Part shown: positions 24,193 through 32,021 of the stretch, one piece after another
Layout of the letters: every line of letters starts with the position of its first letter
How positions within the stretch are numbered: the first letter of the stretch is position 1
Notes under the pieces: model-generated
What the model saw: only the letters and a program-made list of their open reading frames with translations
Database searches by the model: none
What the model was told of the DNA's origin: nothing
Made by a program: the position numbers and the translations under genes
From: Treponema sp.
GTDB lineage: Bacteria; Spirochaetota; Spirochaetia; Treponematales; Treponemataceae
Length of the DNA stretch: 36,533 nt
NCBI GenBank assembly: GCA_022510925.1
Contig: JAFLSO010000020.1
Span: forward strand, 1 to 36,533
Reading direction: 5' to 3'

Positions 24193-26122
24193 TACGGGCC
24201 CCCTTCAGAAGCCTCAGAAGCTCCTGCTCATGCAGCGCCTTGGAGAAGAAGTATCCCTGGAGCTGAGTGCAGTGGAAGCGGGTCGCATACTGCAGCTGCT
24301 CCACGGTGTCTATGTGCTTTGCCTTGATCTCAAAGTCAAGCCTCCTCAGAAGGTCCACCGTGCAGTAAAGTATGGTGTCCGTCTTGGAGGAGACTTTCTT
24401 GGGAGAGGTTATACTTTTGTCCAGGTGAACGGAATACAGCGGCATCTTTAAAAGCATGCCGTAATTGGAATATCCCGCGCCGTAATTGTCCAGGGAAAGC
24501 CTGAATCCCCGGGACCTAAGATCATTCATGTTCTGTATTATCTTATTGTTGCTGTGGATTATGGTCTCCTCCAGAAGCACGAACGTAAACACGGAATGCG
24601 GTATCTCATACCTGTCTATTATCGCGGAGACACGGGACGCTATGTCCGCCTTAAGAAGCTCCGACATGGGGAAAATAATCTCCATGGTCTCTATGCCCAG
24701 AGCCTCCAGGTTCCCCCGCAGATAGAAATCGCACACCTGCTGCAGGAACGTAAGGCAGATGCGCGTTATGGAGCCGTTTTTCTCCGCCATGGCAAGGAAA
24801 TCCTTGGCGGATATGTCTCCGTAATGCTTGGACTTTATGACCACCTTTATCTCTATGGCGTTGAAGCGCTTCTCTTTAGTGCTGAACACCGGCTGGTAGC
24901 ATATCTCCATGAGGCCGTCGTCAAGGGCGCTGCGAAGCACCCTGTTTATGTAAGATTTCTTTATGTCGGCGGCAACGTCTATGTCGCTTCCGTAGATGAT
25001 TTTACGGCCGCGGTAAACGGACGGGTCCGCCGCCAGATGAACGAGCCGCCTGAGCTCCTCCTCCGTGGACGCGTCCTTGGGCAGCCTGATTATGCAGCAT
25101 CTGGGCGTAAGGCGTATCTCATATCCGCTTATCTTGAACGGCTCCTTAAGGCGCGCGAACAGAGGCTGCGTGAATGATTTGTTCTGCTCCAGATTCTCAT
25201 TGTCCAGGGTGATGGCGAAAACGCTGCGGGAAATCCTGTAGACTTTACGACCTCCCCTAAGGCGGCGCAGAAAGAAAGAGAAGTCCACGAGCAGCGAATT
25301 CACTATCTCAGAGCCCATGCTCACGTCAAGCAGGTCCATGTTCTCAAGCTCAAGCAGCATGAACACGTAGCTCTCGTTCCTGTGCCGCGCTGTCTGCGCC
25401 TTAAAATAAAACGCCGGCGCGTTAAGCAGGCTCGTGCCGGAATCTATGTACTCCATGGGGCTCTCTATGCTCAGGTAGATAAGGAACACCACCAGCATGT
25501 TCGAGAAAGGCTCCACCCTCAGGTAGGGGAAAAAATACTGCACCAACGCGCCCAGCAGCGCTATCAGCACGAACGAGTAGAACGAGAACATCTTAAGAAG
25601 AGAGAGCTCCTTCCCCATCCTGAGCATAAGGACCAGGCTGTAAAGAAGGTAGAACGCCCCCGCCGCATAGAAAAAGAAAATCCACGGCGCGCGGTGGAAG
25701 TGAAAGCTACTGTCATAATAGAACACGCAGCCCGTAAAGAAATTCGCTATCAGGGCACCCAGGGCCGCGATCAGGGGCATGCTGAACGCTATGTTCTGCC
25801 AGCTCTTGGTCATCTCCATGTTAAGGACCGCGAAAATGTAGTAGATGAACGCCACGCATGTAGACAGATGGAACGCAAGGTACAGGAAAGAGACGAACGT
25901 TATGAGCATGGGCCCGGAAAGAAAGCGCGTATCCTCCACGGAGTTATAATTCTCAAGAACGGATCTGACCAGATTTGTTATGGTGGATATTATGATGAAA
26001 GCGAACAGCAAACGATAGGCATCGTTCTTACGCACATGAGGATTACAGCGTACAGCATGCATGTAAAGCAGGACAAATGCCAGCACCAGCGCACAAACAT
26101 CAAACCAGATGTTGCAAATCAT
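24182..26122 (-). CDS. Membrane protein with degenerate EAL domain
   Basis: The 646-residue protein is a paralogue of the next gene: it opens with ICNIWFDVCALVLAF, has about seven helices, a GGDEF remnant (SRSVF in place of the motif) and a C-terminal EAL domain. Most phosphodiesterase residues are gone. EAL reads EIK (424-426, Glu kept), the NLS Asn is replaced (FPMSEL), the first Glu of EITE is Leu (VLLEET), DDFGTG reads DNYGAG, the catalytic Lys is His (VHLDKS), and EGVE reads KHID. The late LQGYFFSKAL is kept. It is likely a c-di-GMP binder or a partner of the intact EAL protein rather than an enzyme. It begins at a start codon five bases after a perfect promoter, with no ribosome binding site. 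Confidence 0.85.
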   Translation of the reverse strand: MICNIWFDVCALVLAFVLLYMHAVRCNPHVRKNDAYRLLFAFIIISTITNLVRSVLENYNSVEDTRFLSGPMLITFVSFLYLAFHLSTCVAFIYYIFAVLNMEMTKSWQNIAFSMPLIAALGALIANFFTGCVFYYDSSFHFHRAPWIFFFYAAGAFYLLYSLVLMLRMGKELSLLKMFSFYSFVLIALLGALVQYFFPYLRVEPFSNMLVVFLIYLSIESPMEYIDSGTSLLNAPAFYFKAQTARHRNESYVFMLLELENMDLLDVSMGSEIVNSLLVDFSFFLRRLRGGRKVYRISRSVFAITLDNENLEQNKSFTQPLFARLKEPFKISGYEIRLTPRCCIIRLPKDASTEEELRRLVHLAADPSVYRGRKIIYGSDIDVAADIKKSYINRVLRSALDDGLMEICYQPVFSTKEKRFNAIEIKVVIKSKHYGDISAKDFLAMAEKNGSITRICLTFLQQVCDFYLRGNLEALGIETMEIIFPMSELLKADIASRVSAIIDRYEIPHSVFTFVLLEETIIHSNNKIIQNMNDLRSRGFRLSLDNYGAGYSNYGMLLKMPLYSVHLDKSITSPKKVSSKTDTILYCTVDLLRRLDFEIKAKHIDTVEQLQYATRFHCTQLQGYFFSKALHEQELLRLLKGARNEL

Positions 26123-26127
26123 GCCGT

Positions 26128-26157
26128 ATTATACCCCGCACGCGCCCGCGGTGTCAA
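26128..26157 (-). promoter_or_regulatory. Consensus promoter of the EAL pair, predicted leaderless
   Basis: The minus strand has a perfect TTGACA (26157-26152), an 18-base GC-rich spacer and a perfect TATAAT (26133-26128). The ATG at 26122 follows after five bases, so the mRNA should start at or next to the start codon. Confidence 0.7.
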
Positions 26158-26208
26158 CTTTTTAGAGGCCGCCCTCCGCCTGCACGCGGGCGGGTCGTGT
26201 ACGCGCAT

Positions 26209-26235
26209 AAAAAAACCGCCTCATCAAGAAGCGGT
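26209..26235 (-). terminator. Intrinsic terminator after HU
   Basis: On the minus strand, just after the HU stop, ACCGCTTC and GAGGCGGT form an eight-pair stem (one G-T pair) with a five-base loop and are followed by seven T. This is a textbook rho-independent terminator. It also separates HU from the EAL pair downstream. Confidence 0.85.
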
Positions 26236-26249
26236 CACTCCGGTAAAAA

Positions 26250-26528
26250 CTACTTTTTGTTCACGCGGTCCTTCAGGGCCTTTCCGGGCTTGAACTTGGG
26301 CGTGTTTGACTCGGCAATCTTTATGGTCTCGCCTGTCTGGGGATTGCGTCCCGTGCGCGCCGCACGCTTTCCCACCTCAAAGGTTCCGAATCCCACCAGC
26401 TGCACGTCGCCGCCACGGGCAAGCTCCTTTGAGACTGTCTCGATGAATGCCTTAAGCGCTTTCTCCGAGTCGGCCTTGGTAAGACCTGTCTCTTTTGCCA
26501 TTGCATCAACAAGTTCTGTTTTGTTCAT
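26250..26528 (-). CDS. hup: HU-family DNA-binding protein
   Basis: A 92-residue nucleoid protein that bends DNA as a dimer. It shows the HU pattern: [28 protein letters not shown], then [26 protein letters not shown] with the beta-arm and Pro, and a basic end. Length matches the family. GGAGAAA lies before the ATG at 26528 and a TATACT box at 26588-26593 is the probable -10, giving a leader of over 50 bases. Transcribed alone and ended by a clear terminator. It is the classic HU of the window; a second, more divergent member lies at 33584-33907. Confidence 0.95.
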   Translation of the reverse strand: MNKTELVDAMAKETGLTKADSEKALKAFIETVSKELARGGDVQLVGFGTFEVGKRAARTGRNPQTGETIKIAESNTPKFKPGKALKDRVNKK

Positions 26529-26664
26529 TACGATTTCTCCAATTTTTATTTGAAGACCCCTCCCAAGAGAGAATCAACTTAAGTCAGAGTATAGCCCATA
26601 ATTCCCATGAATTCCAGTACCGGCCCTGTTTTTTTACGAATTTTATCGCTGCGTGATTAGTGTA

Positions 26665-26693
26665 TTGACACCGGCCCCAGCAAATGATATAGT
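26665..26693 (+). promoter_or_regulatory. Promoter of the tRNA pair
   Basis: A perfect TTGACA (26665-26670), exactly 17 bases, then TATAGT (26688-26693). Transcription should start about 16 bases before the mature tRNA-Val. Confidence 0.7.
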
Positions 26694-26715
26694 GGCTCCG
26701 CTGCAAGGCAGTGTC

Positions 26716-26789
26716 GGACGATTAGCTCAGCTGGTACGAGCGTCTGGTTTACACCCAGAATGTCGGCGGTTCGATCCCGTCATCGTCCA
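26716..26789 (+). tRNA. tRNA-Val (anticodon UAC)
   Basis: A full cloverleaf is visible: acceptor GGACGAT pairs with ATCGTCC, the D-stem is GCTC/GAGC, the anticodon stem TCTGG/CCAGA has the loop TTTACAC with anticodon TAC, and the T-stem is GGCGG/CCGTC with the loop TTCGATC. The discriminator base is A; CCA is not encoded. It is followed after 17 bases by tRNA-Pro and shares its promoter. Confidence 0.95.
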
Positions 26790-26806
26790 TTCTTTTCATT
26801 ATACAG

Positions 26807-26879
<73 letters not shown>

Positions 26880-26921
26880 CTACCCCCGCCTGAGCGTTCC
26901 TGTGCCATAAACTCCGCGTAC

Positions 26922-26950
26922 TTGCCGAACTGACGTAAAATGATTATATT
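26922..26950 (+). promoter_or_regulatory. suf operon promoter
   Basis: TTGCCG (26922-26927), 17 bases, then TATATT (26945-26950). The predicted leader is about 36 bases and ends in AGAGGAAA before sufC. No obvious operator or riboswitch is seen. Confidence 0.55.
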
Positions 26951-26992
26951 TTCTATAAATCCCAGCAGTTTCATAGCAAAAGAGGAAAAAAA

Positions 26993-27835
26993 ATGACGCA
27001 GCCGCTGCTTTCTATCAAAAACCTTAGCGCCAGCATAAGCGGGAAGCCTATACTGAGCGGAATAAACCTTGACATTAACCCGGGCGAGACGCACGTGCTC
27101 ATGGGGCCGAACGGCGCCGGAAAAAGCACACTGGGCTATACCCTCATGGGGAACCCTGACTACACCGTTACGGACGGGAGCATTCTCTTTGACGGCGAGG
27201 ACATAACCGGTCTTTCCGCGGACAAGCGCGCCAAGAAAGGAATGTTCCTGAGCTTCCAGGACCCTCTGGAAGTTCCCGGAATATCACTTGAGTCCTTCAT
27301 ACGCAGCGGGATACAGCAGGTGTCCAGCCAGAAAGTCAAGCTCATCCCGTTCAAGAGGCAGCTGGAGGAGGCCATGGACCTTCTCTCCATGAGCCGCGGC
27401 TACGCGGAGCGGGACCTTAACGTGGGTTTCTCAGGCGGCGAGAAAAAAAAGAGCGAGATATTGCAGCTTCTGATGCTGCGCCCCAGGCTGGCTGTTCTGG
27501 ATGAGACAGACTCCGGGCTGGACGTGGACGCAGTGCGCACTGTAAGCCAGGGAGTCAGGGCATACCAGGAGCAGACAGGCGGCTCGCTTCTCATAATAAC
27601 CCACTCCACCAGAATTCTTGAGAGCCTCAGGGTGGACAGGACACACATAATCGTGCGGGGAAAAATCGTGCGCTCAGGAGACGGCACCCTAATACAGGAG
27701 ATAAACGAGAGCGGATTCGACAAATTCATCCCTCAGGAGATGAAGGATGCCGAGCGCAAGGAGAGGTTGGCCCTGGCCGCAAAAGCCGCGATGGATGCCG
27801 TTAAAACGAACGCCGCGAACGGAGGCTTAGAGTAA
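26993..27835 (+). CDS. sufC: Fe-S cluster assembly ATPase SufC
   Basis: The ABC-type ATPase of the SufBCD scaffold that builds Fe-S clusters. The 280-residue chain has Walker A GPNGAGKST (about 39-47), the Q-loop FLSFQDPLEVPG typical of SufC, the signature NVGFSGGEKKKSEILQLL, Walker B LAVLDETDSGLDVDA and the switch His in IITHSTRIL. It is longer at the C-terminus than usual (about 250), ending in an Ala/Lys-rich tail. AGAGGAAA precedes the ATG. Its stop shares one base with the sufB start (TAATG), so translation is coupled. Cytoplasmic. Confidence 0.96.
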   Translation: MTQPLLSIKNLSASISGKPILSGINLDINPGETHVLMGPNGAGKSTLGYTLMGNPDYTVTDGSILFDGEDITGLSADKRAKKGMFLSFQDPLEVPGISLESFIRSGIQQVSSQKVKLIPFKRQLEEAMDLLSMSRGYAERDLNVGFSGGEKKKSEILQLLMLRPRLAVLDETDSGLDVDAVRTVSQGVRAYQEQTGGSLLIITHSTRILESLRVDRTHIIVRGKIVRSGDGTLIQEINESGFDKFIPQEMKDAERKERLALAAKAAMDAVKTNAANGGLE

Positions 27836-29259
27836 TGGCAGGGGACAGGACAGGCGGCATGGCATCCGCGCTTGACATAGACCGCTCCATGTATGACTTC
27901 CGCTACGAGGAGAGCGACAAGGACTTCTACAGGGTGCGGAACGGCATAGACGAGAGCATAGTCCTACGAATAAGCGAGGAGAAAAAGGACCCCGACTGGA
28001 TGAGGGACTTCCGCCTTAAGTGCCTCAGGATTTACAACGAGACCTGCGAGCCTGACTGGGGACCGGACATCCGCGACCTGGACATACAGAAAATAGTCAC
28101 ATACGTTAAGCCCAAAACGGAGATGGCCGCAAAATGGGCGGACGTTCCCTCCGACATAAAGGAGACGTTCGAGAAGCTGGGCATCCCCGAGGCGGAGCGG
28201 GAGAGCCTTGCGGGAGTGGGCGCGCAGTATGACTCGGAGCTAGTGTACCATAACGTTAAGGACGAGGTCTCATCCCAGGGAGTCATATACACGGACCTGG
28301 AGAGCGCCCTGCACGGGGAATTCGCGGAGATGATAAAATCGCGCTTCATGCATCTTGTGCCACCCACAGACCACAAGTTCGCGGCGCTGCACGGCGCTGT
28401 GTGGAGCGGCGGAAGCTTCGTCTACGTTCCTAAAGGCGTCCGCGTTAAGATTCCGTTGCAGTCATATTTCAGGCTGAACGCCGCGGGGGCCGGACAGTTC
28501 GAGCACACGCTGATTATCCTGGACGAGGGCGCGGACCTGCATTTCATAGAGGGCTGCTCCGCTCCCAAATACAACGTGGCGAACCTGCACGCGGGCTGCG
28601 TGGAGCTCTACGTGGCCAGGGACGCACATCTCAGATACAGCACCATAGAGAACTGGTCCAAGAACATGTACAACCTCAACACCAAGCGCGCCATCGTGGA
28701 GGAAGGCGGAAAAATGGAATGGGTGAGCGGAAGCTTCGGAAGCCACATATCCTACCTCTACCCCACCACAATACTTAAGGGCGACAAATCACTGTGCGAA
28801 TTCACAGGAATAACTTTCAGCGGAAAAGGACAGGACCTGGACACCGGCGCTAAAATGATACACATAGGGAAGAACACCTCCAGCGTGATAAGCACCAAAT
28901 CAATCAGCAAGTCCGGCGGAAAGAACACTTACCGCTCGTCCATTATCGTGGGAAAAGGCGCCACGGGAAGCAAAGTGAGCGTCAGCTGCGACAGCCTCAT
29001 GCTGGACTCGGAGAGCCGCTCCGACACCATCCCCGCCATGAGCATCATGACCGATGACTGCGACGTGGGGCACGAGGCAAAAATCGGACGCATATCAAAC
29101 AAAGCAATATTCTATCTTATGAGCCGCGGCATAAGCGAGGACGAGGCGCGCGCCATGATAGTGAGCGGGTTCGCGAATCCCGTAAGCAAGGAGCTTCCGC
29201 TGGAATACGCGGTTGAGATGAACAATCTTATACAGCTTGAGATGAAGGGGACATTGTGA
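27835..29259 (+). CDS. sufB: Fe-S cluster assembly scaffold SufB
   Basis: Core scaffold subunit of SufBCD. The 474-residue protein has the usual features: the N-terminal YDFRYEESDKDFYRVRNGI, the KYNVANLHAGCVELYVARDAHLRYSTIENWS segment, NTKRAIVEEGGKMEWVSGSFGSH, and near the end the Cys in SVSCDSLML and HEAKIGRIS, matching residues used for cluster building. The C-terminal FYLMSRGISEDEARAMIVSGF is shared with SufD. Starts overlapping the sufC stop and ends overlapping the sufD start (TGATG). Normal length. Cytoplasmic, together with sufC and sufD. Confidence 0.96.
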   Translation: MAGDRTGGMASALDIDRSMYDFRYEESDKDFYRVRNGIDESIVLRISEEKKDPDWMRDFRLKCLRIYNETCEPDWGPDIRDLDIQKIVTYVKPKTEMAAKWADVPSDIKETFEKLGIPEAERESLAGVGAQYDSELVYHNVKDEVSSQGVIYTDLESALHGEFAEMIKSRFMHLVPPTDHKFAALHGAVWSGGSFVYVPKGVRVKIPLQSYFRLNAAGAGQFEHTLIILDEGADLHFIEGCSAPKYNVANLHAGCVELYVARDAHLRYSTIENWSKNMYNLNTKRAIVEEGGKMEWVSGSFGSHISYLYPTTILKGDKSLCEFTGITFSGKGQDLDTGAKMIHIGKNTSSVISTKSISKSGGKNTYRSSIIVGKGATGSKVSVSCDSLMLDSESRSDTIPAMSIMTDDCDVGHEAKIGRISNKAIFYLMSRGISEDEARAMIVSGFANPVSKELPLEYAVEMNNLIQLEMKGTL

Positions 29260-30359
29260 TGGAGGCGGCGAGAATCAGGGCGGATGTGAACCAGTTTCCC
29301 CGCCTTACATGGCATAACCTGCGCATAAATCACGGCAAATTCGACGGTGAGCTGGACGGCCGGGCCGAATGCCAGATACAGACCGAGGAAGAGGCCCGGA
29401 ATCTTATGACGCACGAAGAGAAAATTTCCGGCCAGGTTTACGGAAGCGACATACGCCTTGTGAGCCAGATGGGGCAGGAATTTGACGCGGCGCTTGACGC
29501 TTTCGAGGACGCATGCGCTTTTCCCGTGGACCTTTTCACCGTAAAGGAGAATTCATCCTGCGGGAACGTAAGGATATCGTTCTCCCCCGGGGACAAAAGC
29601 AGGACATTCAGGGACATCGTAATACATGCGGAGAAAGGCAGCCGCTCATGCTTCATAATCTCCGCGGAGAGCAGTTCCGGCTGGGGCGGAGTGCTGGGGC
29701 TTAGAATCAGGATTATAGCCGACCAGGGCTCCAGCGTCCATCTTGTGCACGCGAACCTTCTTGGAAAAGGATTCACGTCCTTCACCGCGCTCGCGACCCT
29801 TGCCGGTGACGGCGCGTCAGTGCGCACAACACAGGTGGAGCTCGGCGCGGGAAAAACATTCTCAGGCGCGCGCCACACGCTCTCAGGGCACCGTGCCTCA
29901 AACTCAGGCGAGATGGCGTACCTTGCGCGTGACGGGCAGGAGACAGACATAAACTACGTCACGCACCAGACAGGAAGAGAGACAGAGAGCTCGTTCACAA
30001 CGGAGGGCGTGGTCGCAGGGAACGCAAAGAAAACCTGGCGCGGCACAATCGATTTTGTCAAAGGATGCGTGAACAGCAGGGGAAACGAAAGCGAGAGCGT
30101 TCTGCTCCTGAGTCCCGACGCGGAGAACAAGTCCCTGCCTGTGATTCTGTGCGACGAGGAGGCCGTGGAGGGAAGCCACGGAACAAGCATAGGCAGGCTG
30201 GGAAAAGACGTCCTGTTCTACTTGCAGACGCGCGGCATATCGGAGGAGGAGGCCCGGGCGCTTATGATACGGGCTAAAATCAGCTCCGTGGCGCGCGGCA
30301 TCCCGGACAGGGACCTTTATGAGAGAATTGAGAATTTTATGAACGGAGTCCTTTTATGA
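29259..30359 (+). CDS. sufD: Fe-S cluster assembly protein SufD
   Basis: SufB paralogue that completes the SufBCD complex. The 366-residue protein carries the SufB/D beta-helix core (SGEMAYLARDGQETDINYVTHQTG, TWRGTIDFVKGCVNSRG), the conserved His in EGSHGTSIGRLG and the C-terminal FYLQTRGISEEEARALMIRA. The N-terminus is short for SufD. The ATG at 29259 overlaps the sufB TGA; a GTG one codon earlier is the alternative. Its end overlaps the sufS start by four bases (ATGA). SufB and SufD are distinguished here by the SufB-only Cys motif and by position. Confidence 0.92.
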   Translation: MEAARIRADVNQFPRLTWHNLRINHGKFDGELDGRAECQIQTEEEARNLMTHEEKISGQVYGSDIRLVSQMGQEFDAALDAFEDACAFPVDLFTVKENSSCGNVRISFSPGDKSRTFRDIVIHAEKGSRSCFIISAESSSGWGGVLGLRIRIIADQGSSVHLVHANLLGKGFTSFTALATLAGDGASVRTTQVELGAGKTFSGARHTLSGHRASNSGEMAYLARDGQETDINYVTHQTGRETESSFTTEGVVAGNAKKTWRGTIDFVKGCVNSRGNESESVLLLSPDAENKSLPVILCDEEAVEGSHGTSIGRLGKDVLFYLQTRGISEEEARALMIRAKISSVARGIPDRDLYERIENFMNGVLL

Positions 30360-31606
30360 GCCTGCTTGACGCTGAAGAGATTAGAAAAGACTTCCCGCTT
30401 TTTAAAAGCGCGGAGAACGAGGGGCTTATCTATTTTGACACCGCCGCGACTGCGCAGCGTCCCCGGAAAGTCACAGAGGCCATCACGCGCTTCTACGAGC
30501 ACGACAATGCGAATCCGCTGAGGGGGCTCTACGGTCTTTCCGTCCGCGCCACCGATGACTACGAGAATGCCCGCCGCACAGTAAGCGAATTCATAAACGC
30601 GGACGATGCATCGGAGATTATTTTCACGCGCAACGCCACAGAGAGCCTTAACCTTGCGGCATATACATGGGCCATGGCCAACGTGCAAGAGGGTGACGAG
30701 ATTGTGGTCACCGCCATGGAGCACCACTCTAATTTCCTGCCATGGAAAATGGTGTGCGACGCTAAAAAAGCGGCATGCGTATTCCTTGAGTGCGGGGCTG
30801 ACGGAATAATCGCGCCGGAGGAATGGCAGACAAAAATCACCGCGCGCACAAAAATAGTGGCGCTCACGCACACAAGCAATGTTCTGGGAATCACAAATCC
30901 CGTGAGGCAGATAGCGGACTTCGCCCACAGCACCGGCAACGGAGGTCAGGGCGCCGTGGTAGTCGTGGACGGAGCGCAGAGCACGCCCCACATAAAGATT
31001 GACGTTCGGGCTCTGGGCGCGGATTTTTTCGCGTTCAGCGGGCACAAGTTGTGCGGCCCCATGGGCATAGGCGTACTGTACGGAAAAAAATCCCTGCTGG
31101 AGAAAATGCCGCCGTTCCTGCGCGGAGGCGAGATGATTGAGTATGTGACGCGCGGAATTGCAACCTACGCGGAGCCGCCGCATAAATTCGAGGCGGGAAC
31201 GGTGAACGCGGCGGGAGCAGTTGGTCTTGCGGCCGCAATAGAGTACATAAAAGGCATAGGGCTGGATAAGATAGAGGAGAACGACAACTCCCTGACCGCG
31301 CTTCTTATGGACGGCATGAGGAGCATACGGCACGTGAACCTCATAGGGCATCCCGACTCAGCGCGGCACTCCGGCATAGTCACGTTCACCATGGACGGCG
31401 TGCATCCGCATGACATAGCCAGCATACTCGACAGCGAGCGCATAGCCATACGGGCAGGCCATCACTGCGCGCAGCCTTTGATGCAGAAACTCGGGGTGGG
31501 AAGCACCGCCAGGGCAAGCCTTTACTTCTACAACACACAGAGAGAGGTAGAGCGTTTCTGCGACAGGCTTTCGCACGTGCGCGAATGGGCGGGACTAAAG
31601 GACTGA
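30356..31606 (+). CDS. sufS: Cysteine desulfurase SufS
   Basis: PLP enzyme that takes sulfur from cysteine for cluster assembly. The 416-residue protein has IYFDTAATAQRP, FTRNATESLNLAAYTW, VTAMEHHSNFLPW, VVDGAQSTPH, the PLP lysine in FSGHKLCGPMGIGVLYG, and the active-site cysteine in RAGHHCAQPLMQKLG, with the short SufS-type loop. An extra GNGGQGAVV stretch lies before the VVVDGAQ strand. It is the last gene of sufCBDS. The usual sulfur relay partner (SufU or SufE) and an A-type carrier are absent from the operon. Its stop is one base from the bactofilin stop on the other strand. Confidence 0.95.
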   Translation: MSLLDAEEIRKDFPLFKSAENEGLIYFDTAATAQRPRKVTEAITRFYEHDNANPLRGLYGLSVRATDDYENARRTVSEFINADDASEIIFTRNATESLNLAAYTWAMANVQEGDEIVVTAMEHHSNFLPWKMVCDAKKAACVFLECGADGIIAPEEWQTKITARTKIVALTHTSNVLGITNPVRQIADFAHSTGNGGQGAVVVVDGAQSTPHIKIDVRALGADFFAFSGHKLCGPMGIGVLYGKKSLLEKMPPFLRGGEMIEYVTRGIATYAEPPHKFEAGTVNAAGAVGLAAAIEYIKGIGLDKIEENDNSLTALLMDGMRSIRHVNLIGHPDSARHSGIVTFTMDGVHPHDIASILDSERIAIRAGHHCAQPLMQKLGVGSTARASLYFYNTQREVERFCDRLSHVREWAGLKD

Positions 31607-31607
31607 C

Positions 31608-32021
31608 TCAGCGGGCCTCGTCTGTTTTCATTATCAGGGACTGCCTGTATTCCTGAGAGGCGGTCTCAAAAATGTCCGTGGAGGGCTCCTCCTCCAGCAT
31701 GGAGACGCTTCCCTCAAAGTCCACGTTGTCGGCTATGCGTATGCGGGCGGCGCTTATGTTACCGCGGACCCTGCTTCCGTTGCAAAGCTCCACGCGGTCA
31801 GAGGCGTTTATGTCCCCGCTCACGAATCCAGAGACTACTATGGAGCCTGCGTCCATCACGTCCACCCTGCACTCCGCGTTCTTCTCTATCTCAAGGGAGC
31901 CCGTGGCTTTTATGGTTCCCGAGAATTTCCCGGTTATTATAAGGCTGTCAGTGAACTCAAGCGTTCCGTTGAATTCCGTCTCCGCGCCGAAAACAGTAAT
32001 ATTCTCATTCTCTTTTGCCAT
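31608..32021 (-). CDS. Bactofilin
   Basis: A 137-residue polymer-forming cytoskeletal protein. The central part is the right-handed beta-helix of bactofilins, with repeated hydrophobic short strands: TEFNGTLEFTDSLIITGKFSGTI, SGDINASDRVELCNG, SRVRGNISAARIRI. Short polar tails flank it, with an N-terminal KENENITVFG. Bactofilins form filaments at the membrane and help set cell shape, wall remodelling and, in some spirochetes, the helical form; that role here is inference. Its start overlaps the end of lnt by 17 bases, so it is translated from the same mRNA. It is the last gene of the group. Confidence 0.9.
   Translation of the reverse strand: MAKENENITVFGAETEFNGTLEFTDSLIITGKFSGTIKATGSLEIEKNAECRVDVMDAGSIVVSGFVSGDINASDRVELCNGSRVRGNISAARIRIADNVDFEGSVSMLEEEPSTDIFETASQEYRQSLIMKTDEAR

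Noticed and set aside
25382-26293. Long plus-strand frame opposite the degenerate EAL gene and HU
   Set aside because: It runs through the HU terminator and promoter regions, is full of His/Arg/Gln runs typical of a shadow frame, and overlaps strong genes.
30317-31351. 344-residue open frame opposite sufS
   Set aside because: It mirrors a clearly conserved cysteine desulfurase and has no recognisable features.
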